Made by a program: the position numbers and the translations under genes. A DNA stretch of 64,000 bases from contig NZ_JAGQDC010000009.1 in the NCBI RefSeq assembly GCF_023282985.1, positions 1 through 64,000 of the forward strand, read 5' to 3'. A model generated the notes under the pieces. It ran no database searches and was not told where the DNA came from. It saw only the letters and a program-made list of their open reading frames with translations. This document shows, piece by piece, positions 35,379 through 46,131 of the stretch. Origin of the DNA: Serratia silvae. GTDB lineage: Bacteria > Pseudomonadota > Gammaproteobacteria > Enterobacterales > Enterobacteriaceae. How positions within the stretch are numbered: the first letter of the stretch is position 1; each line of letters opens with the position of its first letter.

Positions 35379-37012
35379 CTTATCCCCCTAATATCGCGCC
35401 AGGTCGCCTCAACATGAATTTCACCGGCAGCATAGATATCGCCATACCAATCATCATCCTCGATGGTTTTGCGTGAGATCGGCGCATTCATCGGGATAGT
35501 GAATTCAACTCTGGTCTTGTTCATCACCCCCGGGTCACCGGAAATATCATCCCAAGGAGTGCTGCTCCACAGGGCATGGGTCATATCATGCCACTGACCA
35601 TCACAGCCTGCGTCAAAAGTCTGTGCGCTGCCCGTGCTGGTGGTGATACTGAGGTAGGCCGGGAACGGAACTTGCGTGGTACTGCCTACCGATGAGAAGA
35701 GACAGTAGTTGACCCCGTTTAGCGAATGCGTGGGGCCGGAGACCATCACCTTGACCTCATCGGCATGGGTCTTGCCGCTGGTGGTGACAAGATAACCAAA
35801 CGTCAAAGGCGACTCTTCTGGCCCCACATAACCTTCCCGATGCGGGCTGTTATCGTGATCCTCAGAGATGATACTGATCCTGAAGTCCCGCGGTTTGATA
35901 AGTAATTGGTTGGAGGTCGCAAACTCATACCAGCCCGACTCTGGCGAGGTGGTGTTCCGAAAACGGAAATTAATCAGATTATGGCTGCCACTCTCGGCAA
36001 TCCCCAACGTCACCATCTGTTTGAAAAAGTCGCTGGAAAAAAAGACGTAAATGGCATTACTGCTCTTCATGTCATTAAAGGTGTAGTAGTAACTGCTGCC
36101 CGATGTGTACTGCCAGGTATTGCCATCCAGGCTGAATTGCAGATCGGCCGAGCTTACTGCCGATGCCAGTGCCGCATGGTTAATCGAGGGAAAAATGCGG
36201 ATTGACGTGTTGCTGACGCTGCCGTCCGTTTGTAGCTCATAGCTGACCATCATGCACATGATACCGCTGCGTCTACCGATGGTTTGGTTGCGGCAGTCTG
36301 CGTTACCCTCACCGATGATCGGCACCCCGTCACTGTTAACAAAGATTTCCTCCACCGCATTGGTATTGATAAAGCGCAGGTGGGCCGCCTTGCTATGAGT
36401 AACGTTGCGCGCATACCAGCTGCCACGGCTCTGATCCTGACAGCGCTCGCCTAGGGTGGCATTATAATCAACCGGGGTTTGACAACCGTTGATCTGCATA
36501 CTGAACGAATCGCCGGTTCCCATCTGTTTGAGGTACTGATAAAAACTCGGTGACATCATGCCATGCATCCACTTTGCCCCCCCAGAAGGAACGACCACCC
36601 CGTAGAACCCTTTTTCATCGCTGGTTTCTGGCGGGATCAGGCTGCTATCCATATTGCAGCCGCTATACCAGTTAATACAGCGCAGGCCGAGGAGTGGGTC
36701 TTTGACCGGCGCATTTTCCAACCACATATCATAACGGTAGTTGGCCAGCAGCAGCGTATTATAGCCATTGTCTATATAGCCCAGACTTTGCTGATATACA
36801 GAGCCAGAGCCGCCATATTTCAAACCGGTCCACCTATTGGCGCCCGTCATGCGGGGGTTTAGCACCCCGGCGGGGGTCACAAAGAAGTTATCGCCAGTAT
36901 TGTCTTCGACAAGGACAAACTTGACCTCCGATGCATCTGGCCAATTATACGCAGTGAGCGCCTGTGCCGGAGCGATGCTCAACAGCCCGCCGAACAATAG
37001 CGCCAGACGCAT
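35375..37012 (-). CDS. ecpD: E. coli common pilus tip adhesin EcpD
   Basis: About 545 residues from ATG 37012; the frame opens earlier at 37081, but ATG 37012 gives a clean signal peptide (MRLALLFGGLLSIAPAQA). It closely parallels E. coli EcpD: NPRMTGANRWTGLKYGGSGS, YQQSLGYIDNGYNT, LRCINWYSGCNMD, GGAKWMHGMMS, ADCRNQTIGRRSG and EIHVEATWRDI. It polymerises at the pilus tip and mediates host-cell contact. It is encoded between usher and chaperone, with an ATG at 37027 overlapping the usher stop as an alternative start. Several cysteines probably form disulfides. Confidence 0.92.
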   Translation of the reverse strand: MRLALLFGGLLSIAPAQALTAYNWPDASEVKFVLVEDNTGDNFFVTPAGVLNPRMTGANRWTGLKYGGSGSVYQQSLGYIDNGYNTLLLANYRYDMWLENAPVKDPLLGLRCINWYSGCNMDSSLIPPETSDEKGFYGVVVPSGGAKWMHGMMSPSFYQYLKQMGTGDSFSMQINGCQTPVDYNATLGERCQDQSRGSWYARNVTHSKAAHLRFINTNAVEEIFVNSDGVPIIGEGNADCRNQTIGRRSGIMCMMVSYELQTDGSVSNTSIRIFPSINHAALASAVSSADLQFSLDGNTWQYTSGSSYYYTFNDMKSSNAIYVFFSSDFFKQMVTLGIAESGSHNLINFRFRNTTSPESGWYEFATSNQLLIKPRDFRISIISEDHDNSPHREGYVGPEESPLTFGYLVTTSGKTHADEVKVMVSGPTHSLNGVNYCLFSSVGSTTQVPFPAYLSITTSTGSAQTFDAGCDGQWHDMTHALWSSTPWDDISGDPGVMNKTRVEFTIPMNAPISRKTIEDDDWYGDIYAAGEIHVEATWRDIRGIR

Positions 37013-37023
37013 CCTTTCCCCCT

Positions 37024-39543
37024 TCATAGCCGCATAGCTCCCGTTTGCCCCAGATTGGCAGTAGTTTTCAAGCCACGGCACACAACATCACCGACCCAGA
37101 CAGCCCCCTGTGCCTGACTCAGATCCAGTGCTGCCTCACAGCTTTGCTGCTGATGATCGGTGGAATCAATCATCGGAAATTTCTTGTCGATATCCATTAC
37201 AAACTCCCCCAATTCATCCGTGTAGGTGCGCCCACTGGGGTTGGTAAGAGTAACATTGGCCAGTGGACTGCCATCTTCGGCCTGGAGTCGACCAAATACG
37301 GTAACCCGCTGTTTGATTTGCGGTTCGATAACGGCTACGTTGCCTGGGTACAGTGTCAAGCGGCTCTTACGCTGGGTGGTGATCTCAAAGCTTTCCGCCG
37401 AATGCTGGTTATTCATTAATTCCACTACATACTGGCCATAAGGTGACAACGGCAGGTAGTTTATGTCGCCGATCAGCTTGACGAGACGGCCATCCACACG
37501 AGCGGTCAACATACTTTCTTGCGCCAACCCCGTATTGATGATGACCCCTGAGTTACCGTCACTGCGCCCACTTGCCGCGATATGCCTCCCTTGCCAACCT
37601 ACGCTGCCGTTGGCGGTCAGGTTAGAGTTAACATAACCATCGGCGGAACTGCTGACGTTGACCGTACCGGTAGAATATTTACTATCAAAGCGTGCGTAGG
37701 CTCCGCCGTTAACGCGGCTACCCCCGCCCGAGATGGCGCGTGACAGATTGGCCCCTACGCTACGAATAGACCCAGTGGCGATCTCTTTACGCGCCGCAAT
37801 ATTGGCCATGGTGTAACCATTCTGATTGGCTATTCCCGCACTGACCCCGCTCCCCAGCGGTAACGATAAGTCAAGGGTGAGGTATTTACCGCTGCCGCCG
37901 GTTGAATAGCCATTGTTATAACGCTGTATCCCGGTGCGCATACCCAGCGAACCATAACGGCCGGAAAACAGGCTCTGGTAGTAATCCACGTTGTAGTAAT
38001 GACTGGCACTTTTCTTGTCTTCGTTATAGCTCACGCTAAGTGTGCCAAGTTTGGAGACTAGCGCTCCCAGGCTCAACGAGCCGCCAAACGCCCGGTTATG
38101 GGCCGCGTTCTGCCGTAACCTGCTGCCGCTCACCGTCTTTTCCTCGTTAACCCATAGCGTGCTGAAACCACCCGGTAGTGAGGTACTTACGCTGTTGACC
38201 AAACTCCATGAGCTATCGGAAGCAGCCATGCTCTGCGTGCTCACCTGGAGCGATTCGGTGATCGGCAGGCTGAAACGGGCTTCTGCTACCGTAGTGTGGT
38301 CAAGGGAATAGCCCGACAGCGCCCAGTTCATCCTGGGTAAAAAACCGGCAGCGGAAGCCCCCAACAGGTAGACATCTTTCGCCTCACTGCGGCGATCGTT
38401 ATCGCCACGCCACTCATCCCTGCGTACCAAGCCGCCCCAATATTGCCAGGACAGCGGTGCCCCCACCGTATTGCCTGGGCTGTAGAGTTTGTTGACCCGC
38501 TGGGTGCGACGGCTGATCGCCTGACCATTGACCACCACCTCAACCTGCACATCGTAAATCCCAAAGGGAAGATTGCCGCTATCCACTTCGTGATTACCCA
38601 TGGCAAAATTCTGCACACTCAGCAAACGGCCATCGCGTGACAGGTGAACCTCACCCGCCGAAGGGAAAAAGGCGACAATTGGAATGAGGGATTGTGAGCG
38701 ATCAAAACGCGTCGAACTGGCGCGGTTGCCATAAGAGATACCGAAGATTTTCCCCGAATTGATGGCAGTCACTGGCCCCAGCGACTGCAGATTCCAACTA
38801 TCGAGCATGCCTGCGGCAAAACGGCGGCCAGCAAAATCACGCTCATACATCACCTTATACAACGTGGAGTCCTGATTGGGGCTGCCAATACCATAAACAG
38901 AACCATTCACTGCCAGGTGATGCTCACGCAGCGAAGTGACATTATTCAGCGATAAGTAGCTAGAAGTCGTCCCTTCGCTGGCGTGACGACGGTTGTCATA
39001 AATCCCCAGGCTATAGGCCAGCGTACTGCTTACCGTCCCCACGCTTGAGGCACCGATATCGCTGGAGCGTTCACGAAATACCGTCCCCAACGCCGCTTCC
39101 TTGACCACCAGTTGCAGGTGCAACTGGTGAAAGTTCAACGCTAACCAGGCTGCATCCGACAACACCAGCCGTTGCCGATCGTCAAAATCAGCATTATTCA
39201 GCGCCATGAGCCGTTGACGGGTTGCCTTGGTCAACTGGGGGGCGCTGTCGTTCTCTTCCAGGATAATATGGCCGATTTTCAAACGGTTATTTTCCAGTAA
39301 CAGCAAGGCATGTCCAATACGTTGATCGTCTTTCGCGCCACTGTTGTTTTCAAAATGTACCAATAACGGGATGCTCATTCCTTCACGCAACGCCAAGGCG
39401 AAAGTCGGTGGGATCAATATGCCGCTAATTTGGGTCACCCCGGCGGCAAACGCCGGTTGCCCTGAGAGTATGGCCGCAGCGATAACGGCAACCCAACAAG
39501 TCACCAGTATGTTGAGTAATATGCTGCCCAACGTTCGCTTCAC
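37024..39543 (-). CDS. ecpC: E. coli common pilus usher EcpC
   Basis: An 839-residue outer-membrane usher of the alternate chaperone-usher class, near the usual 841 residues. The signal peptide ends near AFAAG. Typical blocks are [20 protein letters not shown] at the N-terminus, [19 protein letters not shown] linkers, [14 protein letters not shown] and [20 protein letters not shown] near the C-terminal domain. It exports EcpA and EcpD from their chaperones. There is a gap of about 86 nt after ecpB. No damage is visible. Confidence 0.93.
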   Translation of the reverse strand: MKRTLGSILLNILVTCWVAVIAAAILSGQPAFAAGVTQISGILIPPTFALALREGMSIPLLVHFENNSGAKDDQRIGHALLLLENNRLKIGHIILEENDSAPQLTKATRQRLMALNNADFDDRQRLVLSDAAWLALNFHQLHLQLVVKEAALGTVFRERSSDIGASSVGTVSSTLAYSLGIYDNRRHASEGTTSSYLSLNNVTSLREHHLAVNGSVYGIGSPNQDSTLYKVMYERDFAGRRFAAGMLDSWNLQSLGPVTAINSGKIFGISYGNRASSTRFDRSQSLIPIVAFFPSAGEVHLSRDGRLLSVQNFAMGNHEVDSGNLPFGIYDVQVEVVVNGQAISRRTQRVNKLYSPGNTVGAPLSWQYWGGLVRRDEWRGDNDRRSEAKDVYLLGASAAGFLPRMNWALSGYSLDHTTVAEARFSLPITESLQVSTQSMAASDSSWSLVNSVSTSLPGGFSTLWVNEEKTVSGSRLRQNAAHNRAFGGSLSLGALVSKLGTLSVSYNEDKKSASHYYNVDYYQSLFSGRYGSLGMRTGIQRYNNGYSTGGSGKYLTLDLSLPLGSGVSAGIANQNGYTMANIAARKEIATGSIRSVGANLSRAISGGGSRVNGGAYARFDSKYSTGTVNVSSSADGYVNSNLTANGSVGWQGRHIAASGRSDGNSGVIINTGLAQESMLTARVDGRLVKLIGDINYLPLSPYGQYVVELMNNQHSAESFEITTQRKSRLTLYPGNVAVIEPQIKQRVTVFGRLQAEDGSPLANVTLTNPSGRTYTDELGEFVMDIDKKFPMIDSTDHQQQSCEAALDLSQAQGAVWVGDVVCRGLKTTANLGQTGAMRL

Positions 39544-39629
39544 ATCGCACTCCTTGACGCTACTTTACGGCGCATTCCGTGGCTTCTTCTAGGGTAACGC
39601 GATAACCTTAACCCCCTCCGACAGGGAGG

Positions 39630-40298
39630 CTATTTGACCTGAATAAACTGCTCGCCATACCACAGCGCAAGATGGCTTTTCTTATCAATGAGATCCACTT
39701 TGACTAAGCCACTCGATTGGCCCGGCATAACAAAATAGTTTTCTTTACAGTTAGCGCCCTCTTTCCGCTGCTTGCAGGCACCGTAGGCCACCATTTTAAA
39801 GGTGGCATTACCTGTGTTGGTGATCCTGTTATTGGCAAATTGGTGGTTAAATTTAGCCTGGCGCGGCGTAACCACTAAAATAGTGCCGATCCGGGCCGAG
39901 GTTGTCGCTATGCCATGACGCTTGGTCTTATTATCCCCGGCCTCCGATAATGCCTGATCGAGCCAGGTAATACGGTAATAGCGCTCTTTACTGTCATCAG
40001 GACCTTTATAATAAAACCGGATCACTTCTCTGCTGTGGGCAGGCATGATCAGCTTGGCTGGCGACAACAGCATTTCATCTGGCGATCCCAGTGGAATAAC
40101 AACGCCTGACTCCGACGGGTTGGAAATACGTTCTATTTTGATATTCACCAGACGACCACTCTCGGTGGCATTTTTTATTTCTTTACTTAATATTGCCGCC
40201 TCGCTGGGCATAAAAGCGCTGATAGCACCAACATCCAGCGCCTGTGCGCTTTGGCACATCGCCAACAACAAGAGAGCAGCAGAATAGCAAGGATTCAT
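39630..40298 (-). CDS. ecpB: E. coli common pilus chaperone EcpB
   Basis: 222 residues from ATG 40298, the same length as E. coli EcpB. The frame extends to 40337, but the shorter start gives a proper signal peptide (ends AQALDVG). Conserved stretches are DVGAISAFMPSEAAILSKEI, KLIMPAHSREVIRFYYKGPD, ERYYRITWLDQALSEA, ARIGTILVVTPRQAKF, NTGNATFKMVAYGAC and WYGEQFIQVK. It binds the major pilin EcpA in the periplasm. The paired cysteines ACKQ and NCKENY match E. coli. Confidence 0.94.
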   Translation of the reverse strand: MNPCYSAALLLLAMCQSAQALDVGAISAFMPSEAAILSKEIKNATESGRLVNIKIERISNPSESGVVIPLGSPDEMLLSPAKLIMPAHSREVIRFYYKGPDDSKERYYRITWLDQALSEAGDNKTKRHGIATTSARIGTILVVTPRQAKFNHQFANNRITNTGNATFKMVAYGACKQRKEGANCKENYFVMPGQSSGLVKVDLIDKKSHLALWYGEQFIQVK

Positions 40299-40371
40299 CG
40301 CAGTATTCCAAATCTTTGACGGGCGCGAAGCAAACAAGGGTTTCCCCCCTGTTTGAGGCGCATGGCGCAGA

Positions 40372-40962
40372 TTAGTTCGTGGTCCAGGTGGCGTTGAACT
40401 CCACGCTCACCTCACCGCTCCAGATACCTTCCGGCAGGGTGCTGAAATCCGTCACGGCAACCGTACCATCTGCCGTCGCGCCGATGATGTTAAAGGTGAA
40501 CTGATCTTGTGCACTGGTGCGACCAGCCTGGTTATAAGTGCTGGCCAGTATACCCAGGTTACCACCAAGAATGCCACGATTGACGTCGATCAGGGTAGTT
40601 TCAGCGATCTTATCGATGGCGGTGCCATTGTAGTTAACGCCCACTTCCAGCGTGGATCCGGAGGTGTCTAACTGAGTCAGGGTATTGGAAACCAGTTTTG
40701 AGGTCAGTTTGAAATCGGTGGCAGTTCCTTCCCCCTCGATAGTCACATCGAACAATCCCTTCAGGCTATTAAAGCCTTTAATGCCTTCCGCATACTCGAA
40801 TGTGAGGCTGCCAAGTGGCGTGACAATCAACTTGCTCGAGGCATCTTTCTTTGCGGTTGCTGACCAAGTCGCCAAAGCGTGTGCGGTAGTGCCAGTTGCC
40901 TGAGCGGTGCCTGTGACAGCGAATGCGGCAACGGCGGCTAAAGCAAGTGTGATATTTTTCAT
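40372..40962 (-). CDS. ecpA: E. coli common pilus major pilin EcpA (MatB)
   Basis: A 196-residue major pilin with a signal peptide ending near AQATG. It matches EcpA closely: [74 protein letters not shown] and [19 protein letters not shown]. It forms the ECP rod, which supports adherence and biofilm. It is the first gene of the operon. In E. coli the regulator ecpR lies directly upstream; here the upstream 440 nt has no gene, so control must differ or act in trans. Confidence 0.96.
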   Translation of the reverse strand: MKNITLALAAVAAFAVTGTAQATGTTAHALATWSATAKKDASSKLIVTPLGSLTFEYAEGIKGFNSLKGLFDVTIEGEGTATDFKLTSKLVSNTLTQLDTSGSTLEVGVNYNGTAIDKIAETTLIDVNRGILGGNLGILASTYNQAGRTSAQDQFTFNIIGATADGTVAVTDFSTLPEGIWSGEVSVEFNATWTTN

Positions 40963-41403
40963 GGTAAAGCTCCCTAAGTTATAAATCTTTATTTATCCAT
41001 TAAATGCAATGTGCTTCGTTATCTTCTTCGCGCTGGGCAAGGCCAGATCTTGCGAGATAGTACCGAGTACTCACACGTATTCCTGCGTTACAAGGCAAGA
41101 AAAATCTTAACCAAAAAACGCTATAAAAAAACCATTTACTGAAAAATTAACGATATTTGAAGTTAAACTCTTATTTATTATTTTTAGATTTGACAGTTGA
41201 AAAAAATAAGCGATAAATTTAATTTATGGCCGGATAATTATCTAGCGATACTTTACCCTTGAATGGGCGATTATTAACCAGCCGTTTTTGTTGACCTACA
41301 CCTTCTATTATTCCATTTACTTTCTTCTGCGTTAAGTCCTATTTATAGTTGTTAAAATCCCCGTCTCGGCTGGATAATAACGGCACCGAGCAAGGGGAAT
41401 GGT
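40963..41403. promoter_or_regulatory. ecpA upstream region without ecpR
   Basis: 441 nt between ecpA and the ygbI-type regulator gene. It is AT-rich and must hold the ecp promoter. No ecpR gene, RNA gene or long repeat is visible, and no clear terminator for the DeoR-type gene. Confidence 0.5.
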
Positions 41404-42168
41404 TCAACCTGCCGCCGTAAGCAGCGTAATATTCGCCTGCATAATCGCCTCACACGCCGCTTCCGGCAGCTGGTCATCGGTGATGATCACCTCAAACACC
41501 GTAATCGGCAGCGCCAGATAGGTGGCCACCTTGCCATATTTGGAGGTGTCACTCAGCAAAATGCAGCGGCGGCTGGCCTCTACGATGGCGTTTTTTACCA
41601 CCACTTTGTCCTCATTGGGGGTAGACAAGCCCCGCATACTCCATGAAGAGGCAGAGATAAACGCCAGATCGATAAACAGATTACGCAAAGCCTGAGCCGC
41701 AGCGGCCCCCACGCAAGAACGGTTTTCCCGGCATACCGTACCGCCGGTGTGGATCAGTTTGCATTGGCTATGTTCGAGCAAATAAGCGGCGATAACAAAA
41801 TCGTTGGTCACCACGGTGATGTCGTCACGCTCGCCGATCTGGCGAGCCAGCGCCAACGTGGTGGTTCCTGCGTCCAGATAGATACAACTGTTGGCCGGGA
41901 TCTGCCGCGCAGCCAGTTGCCCGATGGCGGCTTTCTGCTGGCTGAACATCCCCTCCTTATCCTGATGCGAAGGTTCAATCGCCACTCTCTCGGCCGACTG
42001 TACGCCGCCGGAGACAGACAATACGCTGCCCTGCTCTTCCAGTTTCTGCAGATCGCGCCGGATAGTCATGTGCGAGACCCCCAGCCTTTCGGTCAGTTCA
42101 GCTATGCTGACTGCGCCGCGCTCGGACACCAGCGCCAAAATTTGTTGGTGGCGTTCAACAGGTATCAC
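41404..42168 (-). CDS. ygbI: DeoR-family regulator of the L-threonate operon
   Basis: A 254-residue DeoR-type repressor. The HTH reads MIPVERHQQILALVSERGAV, then GVSHMTIRRDLQKLEEQG, and the C-terminal sugar-phosphate sensing fold has LDAGTTTLALARQI, VVTNDFVIAAYL and SDTSKYGK. Sequence and divergent position next to ltnD match E. coli YgbI. It probably represses the ltnD-ygbN operon and is released by a tetronate phosphate intermediate. A 260-nt intergenic region separates the two. Normal length. Confidence 0.88.
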   Translation of the reverse strand: MIPVERHQQILALVSERGAVSIAELTERLGVSHMTIRRDLQKLEEQGSVLSVSGGVQSAERVAIEPSHQDKEGMFSQQKAAIGQLAARQIPANSCIYLDAGTTTLALARQIGERDDITVVTNDFVIAAYLLEHSQCKLIHTGGTVCRENRSCVGAAAAQALRNLFIDLAFISASSWSMRGLSTPNEDKVVVKNAIVEASRRCILLSDTSKYGKVATYLALPITVFEVIITDDQLPEAACEAIMQANITLLTAAG

Positions 42169-42428
42169 GATTCCCCCTCTCTAACTGCGATGATAATAAT
42201 TGTGATTTTACGTCAATTTTCGTGCAGCGGAAGCAAAGCTTTTCAGGCTGTGAAGCCGGTCATAATCATAAAAAACATTTAAAAGCATTATGTTAGTAGG
42301 AGTAACCGATTTATCGTCTATCTTTCTATTTGTTAATAATTGTGAAGATGATCACCGACGCCTAGATAAATAACGCTTACATTTAACACATCAAAACAAA
42401 TAATCACTAAAATTAACAGAGGTGCATC

Positions 42429-43343
42429 ATGGCACAACCAGGAAACTACGCAGTTTGTATCGTCGGTTTGGGTTCAATGGGCATGGGCGCGGCAACATCC
42501 TGCATCAATGCCGGGCTGACCACCTATGGCGTCGATCTCAACCCACAGGCACTGGCGGCACTACAGCAGGCCGGTGCCAAACAGGCCGCCACCAGCGCCG
42601 CAGGCTTTGCAACCGAACTGGATGCGGTGCTGCTGTTGGTGGTTAATGCCAACCAGGTAAAACAGATCCTGTTTGGGGAAAACGGCCTGGCGGCACAGTT
42701 GAAACCGAATACGCCGGTGATGGTGTCATCCACCATTGCTGCTGCGGATGCCAAGGAGATCGAACAGAAACTGTTGGCGTATAACCTGCCGATGCTGGAT
42801 GCCCCGGTTTCCGGCGGTGCAGCCAAGGCAGCGGCTGGCCAAATGACCGTGATGGCCTCGGGCAGTGAGAGCACCTTTGCCCAGTTGCAACCGGTGCTGG
42901 ATGCCGTGGCCGGGAAAGTGTACCGCATCGGCGACGAGATCGGCCTGGGTGCAACGGTCAAGATCATCCATCAACTGTTGGCGGGCGTACATATTGCCGC
43001 CGGTGCCGAGGCGATGGCGCTGGCCGCTCGCGCCGGTATCCCGCTGGACGTGATGTACGATGTGGTCACCAACGCCGCAGGCAATTCCTGGATGTTTGAG
43101 AACCGTATGCGCCACGTGGTCGATGGCGACTACTCACCAAAATCTGCGGTAGATATCTTCGTCAAGGATCTTGGGCTGGTGGCCGATACCGCCAAAGCGC
43201 TGCACTTCCCGCTGCCATTGGCCTCCACGGCGTTCAATATGTTCACTTCCGCCAGCAACGCAGGTTTCGGCAAGGAAGATGACAGCGCAGTGATCAAGAT
43301 CTTCGCCGGGATCGAACTGCCGAAGAATAAGGAGAACTCATAA
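42429..43343 (+). CDS. ltnD: L-threonate dehydrogenase LtnD
   Basis: A 304-residue beta-hydroxyacid dehydrogenase, oxidising L-threonate to 2-oxo-tetronate with NAD. The Rossmann GLGSMGMGAATS is at the start, DAPVSGGAAKAAAGQMTVMA carries the substrate-binding signature, and the catalytic Lys lies in GLGATVKIIHQLL. The sequence and operon order follow E. coli YgbJ. The start has AGAGGTG upstream. Its stop overlaps the next start (TAATG). First of five genes that turn C4 acid sugars into glycerone phosphate. Confidence 0.94.
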   Translation: MAQPGNYAVCIVGLGSMGMGAATSCINAGLTTYGVDLNPQALAALQQAGAKQAATSAAGFATELDAVLLLVVNANQVKQILFGENGLAAQLKPNTPVMVSSTIAAADAKEIEQKLLAYNLPMLDAPVSGGAAKAAAGQMTVMASGSESTFAQLQPVLDAVAGKVYRIGDEIGLGATVKIIHQLLAGVHIAAGAEAMALAARAGIPLDVMYDVVTNAAGNSWMFENRMRHVVDGDYSPKSAVDIFVKDLGLVADTAKALHFPLPLASTAFNMFTSASNAGFGKEDDSAVIKIFAGIELPKNKENS

Positions 43344-44605
43344 TGTTACTCGGAGTGATTGCAGACGACTTTACCGGCGCCACCGATATCGCCAGCTTCC
43401 TGGTGGAAAACGGTTTGCCTACGGTCCAGCTCAATGGCGTGCCGCAGGATGATACCCCTGTCGACTCGCAGGCGGTGGTGATCAGCCTGAAATCGCGCTC
43501 CTGCCAGGTTGATCAGGCGGTCGAGCAGTCGTTGCAGGCCTTGGCCTGGTTACAGCGCCAGGGCTGCCGCCAGTTCTATTTTAAATATTGTTCCACCTTC
43601 GACAGCACCGCTCAGGGCAATATCGGGCCGGTTACCGATGCCTTGCTCGATGCACTTGGTGAACAGCAAACGGTGATTTCCCCTGCGCTGCCGGTAAATG
43701 GCCGCACGGTATATCAAGGCTACCTGTTCGTGATGGAGCAATTGCTGTCGGAATCCGGTATGCGCAACCATCCGGTTACGCCAATGACCGACAGTAATCT
43801 GATGCGGCTGATGGAGGCCCAGGCCAGCGGGCGTTGCGGGCTGGTCAACGCGGCAGAGATGGATCGTGGAGCTGGTGCGGTGCAAGACAAACTGCAACAG
43901 TTGGCACAGCAGGGCGTGCGCTACGCGGTATTGGATACCCTGAACGAACAGCATCTGTTGACGCAGGGCGAAGCGCTGAAAACCATGAAGTTGCTCACCG
44001 GCGGTTCAGGACTGGCGATCGGTATTGCCCGCCAATGGGCACAGCCGGGTCAGGAAAAAGCCCAATCGGCCGGAGCGCCGCAAGGGGATAAGGCCGTAGT
44101 GCTTTCCGGCTCCTGCTCCACCATGACCAACAAGCAGGTGGCACATTACCGCCAACAGGCTCCGGCACAGAGTATTGATGTCTCGCGCTGTATCAACGCG
44201 GGCGATCGCAGCGCCTACGCAGCCGAGTTAAGCGCCTGGGTTGAACAACAGGCCGCACAGCCACTGGCCCCGTTGCTGTACGCCACCGCCGAACCAGAAC
44301 AGCTGCAACAAACCCAACAGCAATACGGCACCGAGGCCGCCAGCCAGGCGGTAGAAGCCCTGTTTGCCGAGGTGGTTAAACGCCTGCAACAAAAGGGTTT
44401 CAGCCGCTTTATCGTTGCCGGTGGTGAAACCTCTGGCGTAGTCACCCAGGCATTGGGGATCCGTGGTTTCCATATCGGCCCTTGTATTTCGCCAGGCGTG
44501 CCTTGGGTACGCGCCATTGAACAACCAGTATCACTGGCCCTGAAATCGGGCAATTTCGGCGATGAAAACTTTTTCGCCAGAGCACAGACGGAGTTTCCAG
44601 TATGA
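43343..44605 (+). CDS. otnK: 3-oxo-tetronate kinase OtnK
   Basis: A 420-residue four-carbon acid sugar kinase (DUF1537 class). It phosphorylates 3-oxo-tetronate at the 4-OH. The N-terminal domain has GVIADDFTGATDIASFLVEN and the C-terminal nucleotide domain has VVLSGSCSTMTN, IVAGGETSGVV and GNFGDENFF. It matches E. coli YgbK in size and context. The start is coupled to the ltnD stop. The product feeds the decarboxylase downstream. No anomalies. Confidence 0.94.
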   Translation: MLLGVIADDFTGATDIASFLVENGLPTVQLNGVPQDDTPVDSQAVVISLKSRSCQVDQAVEQSLQALAWLQRQGCRQFYFKYCSTFDSTAQGNIGPVTDALLDALGEQQTVISPALPVNGRTVYQGYLFVMEQLLSESGMRNHPVTPMTDSNLMRLMEAQASGRCGLVNAAEMDRGAGAVQDKLQQLAQQGVRYAVLDTLNEQHLLTQGEALKTMKLLTGGSGLAIGIARQWAQPGQEKAQSAGAPQGDKAVVLSGSCSTMTNKQVAHYRQQAPAQSIDVSRCINAGDRSAYAAELSAWVEQQAAQPLAPLLYATAEPEQLQQTQQQYGTEAASQAVEALFAEVVKRLQQKGFSRFIVAGGETSGVVTQALGIRGFHIGPCISPGVPWVRAIEQPVSLALKSGNFGDENFFARAQTEFPV

Positions 44606-45240
44606 CGATAACCGCTGACACTGAACGGCTGGCAAGGGAAGAGATGGTGCGCCTGGGAGCTTCATTCTTCCAGCGCGGCTATGCTACCGGTTCAGCAGGC
44701 AACCTTTCGCTGTTGTTGCCAGACGGTACCCTGCTGGCCACTCCCACCGGCTCTTGCCTGGGGGAATTGCAGGCAGACAAACTGTCGAAAGTCAGCCTGA
44801 GCGGTGAATGGATCTCCGGCGACAAGCCTTCGAAAGAGATCAGCTTTCACCGTGCGCTGTACCAAAACAACCCAGCGTGCAAGGCGGTAGTGCATCTGCA
44901 TTGCACCTACCTGACCGCACTTTCCTGCCTGCAAGGGCTGGATACGGCAAATGCCATAAAGCCGTTCACCCCTTATGTGGTGATGCGCGTCGGCCAGGTG
45001 CCGGTGGTGCCTTACTACCGCCCCGGCGATCTGCGGCTGGCAGAAGATCTGGGCAAGCTGGCCCCTAGCTACAAGGCTTTCCTGTTGGCAAACCACGGCC
45101 CCGTGGTCACCGGCGAGAGCCTGCGGGAAGCCGCGAACAATACCGAAGAAATGGAAGATGCGGCCAAGCTGATTTTCACCCTCGGCAACCGCCCCATTCG
45201 CTATTTAACCGATGATGAAATTGCCGAGTTACGGAGCTGA
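44602..45240 (+). CDS. otnC: 3-oxo-tetronate 4-phosphate decarboxylase OtnC
   Basis: A 212-residue class II aldolase-fold protein. It decarboxylates 3-oxo-tetronate 4-phosphate to dihydroxyacetone phosphate. The metal ligands are seen in VHLHCTYL (His, His) and a distal His in LLANHGPVV; the Glu of the SKEISFHRALYQ stretch is the likely catalytic acid. The sequence follows YgbL. The start overlaps the otnK stop by 4 nt, showing tight coupling. Confidence 0.94.
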   Translation: MTITADTERLAREEMVRLGASFFQRGYATGSAGNLSLLLPDGTLLATPTGSCLGELQADKLSKVSLSGEWISGDKPSKEISFHRALYQNNPACKAVVHLHCTYLTALSCLQGLDTANAIKPFTPYVVMRVGQVPVVPYYRPGDLRLAEDLGKLAPSYKAFLLANHGPVVTGESLREAANNTEEMEDAAKLIFTLGNRPIRYLTDDEIAELRS

Positions 45241-45243
45241 ACC

Positions 45244-46020
45244 ATGCCAAAATTTGCTGCCAATTTATCGATGATGTTTAACGAACACGCGTTTCTGGAT
45301 CGTTTTGACGCCGCCGCAGCGGCCGGGTTTAAAGCGGTAGAATTCCTGTTCCCTTATGATTTCCCTGCCGATCAACTGGCGGAAAAACTGCAACAAAACG
45401 GCTTGCAGCAGGTACTGTTCAATACTGCGCCGGGTGATGTAAGCGCAGGTGAATGGGGACTGGCGGCGTTGCCCGGCCGCGAGCAGGATGCCCGTGCGGA
45501 TATCGATCGCGCTCTGCAATACGCTATCGCCCTCAAGTGCCCTAACGTTCATGTGATGGCTGGCGTAGTGCCTCCTGGGGAAGATATTGCCCACTATCGG
45601 GAAACCTTTATCCGCAATATCCGTTACGCCGCCGACGCCTTTGCCCCTCACGGTATCAAGGTGTTGATCGAAGCGCTCAGCCCGCCGATCAAGCCTAACT
45701 ACCTGTTCTCCAGCCAGCATCAAGCGGCGGAGCTGGTGGCCACTATCGATCGCCCGAACGTGTTTATTCAGTTCGACTTCTTCCACGCGCAGTTGGTGGA
45801 CGGCAATATCGGCAATCTGATCGCAACGCTTGCCGGGCGCTATGCCCATATCCAGATCGCCTCGGTGCCAGACCGTAATGAACCCGATGACGGTGAACTG
45901 AATTATCCTTGGCTATTCGCCCAGTTGGACAAGGTGGGCTACCAAGGCTGGATCGGTTGTGAATATAAACCTCGTGGGGAAACGACGGCAGGTCTGGGTT
46001 GGGTGAAACCTTACCTGTAA
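45244..46020 (+). CDS. otnI: 2-oxo-tetronate isomerase OtnI
   Basis: A 258-residue TIM-barrel isomerase of the hydroxypyruvate-isomerase (Hyi) family, converting 2-oxo-tetronate to 3-oxo-tetronate. Features are the N-terminal [31 protein letters not shown] with the metal-binding Glu, [27 protein letters not shown] and [10 protein letters not shown] with the second Glu. It matches YgbM. It lies 3 nt after otnC. It acts between LtnD and OtnK although it is encoded after them. Confidence 0.93.
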   Translation: MPKFAANLSMMFNEHAFLDRFDAAAAAGFKAVEFLFPYDFPADQLAEKLQQNGLQQVLFNTAPGDVSAGEWGLAALPGREQDARADIDRALQYAIALKCPNVHVMAGVVPPGEDIAHYRETFIRNIRYAADAFAPHGIKVLIEALSPPIKPNYLFSSQHQAAELVATIDRPNVFIQFDFFHAQLVDGNIGNLIATLAGRYAHIQIASVPDRNEPDDGELNYPWLFAQLDKVGYQGWIGCEYKPRGETTAGLGWVKPYL

Positions 46021-46131
46021 TCACCAACTCGTAGCGCCAACACCAGTTTTAACAACATAAAAAATAAACGCACCCGTATCGCCCAAGGGCGATCGCGGTG
46101 CCGGACTCTTACCTGAATTAAAGGCTATGCT

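Noticed and set aside
46078..46093. Palindrome ATCGCCC-AA-GGGCGAT between otnI and ygbN as a terminator
   Set aside because: The 2-nt loop is too tight and no T-run follows; it may be a chance palindrome.
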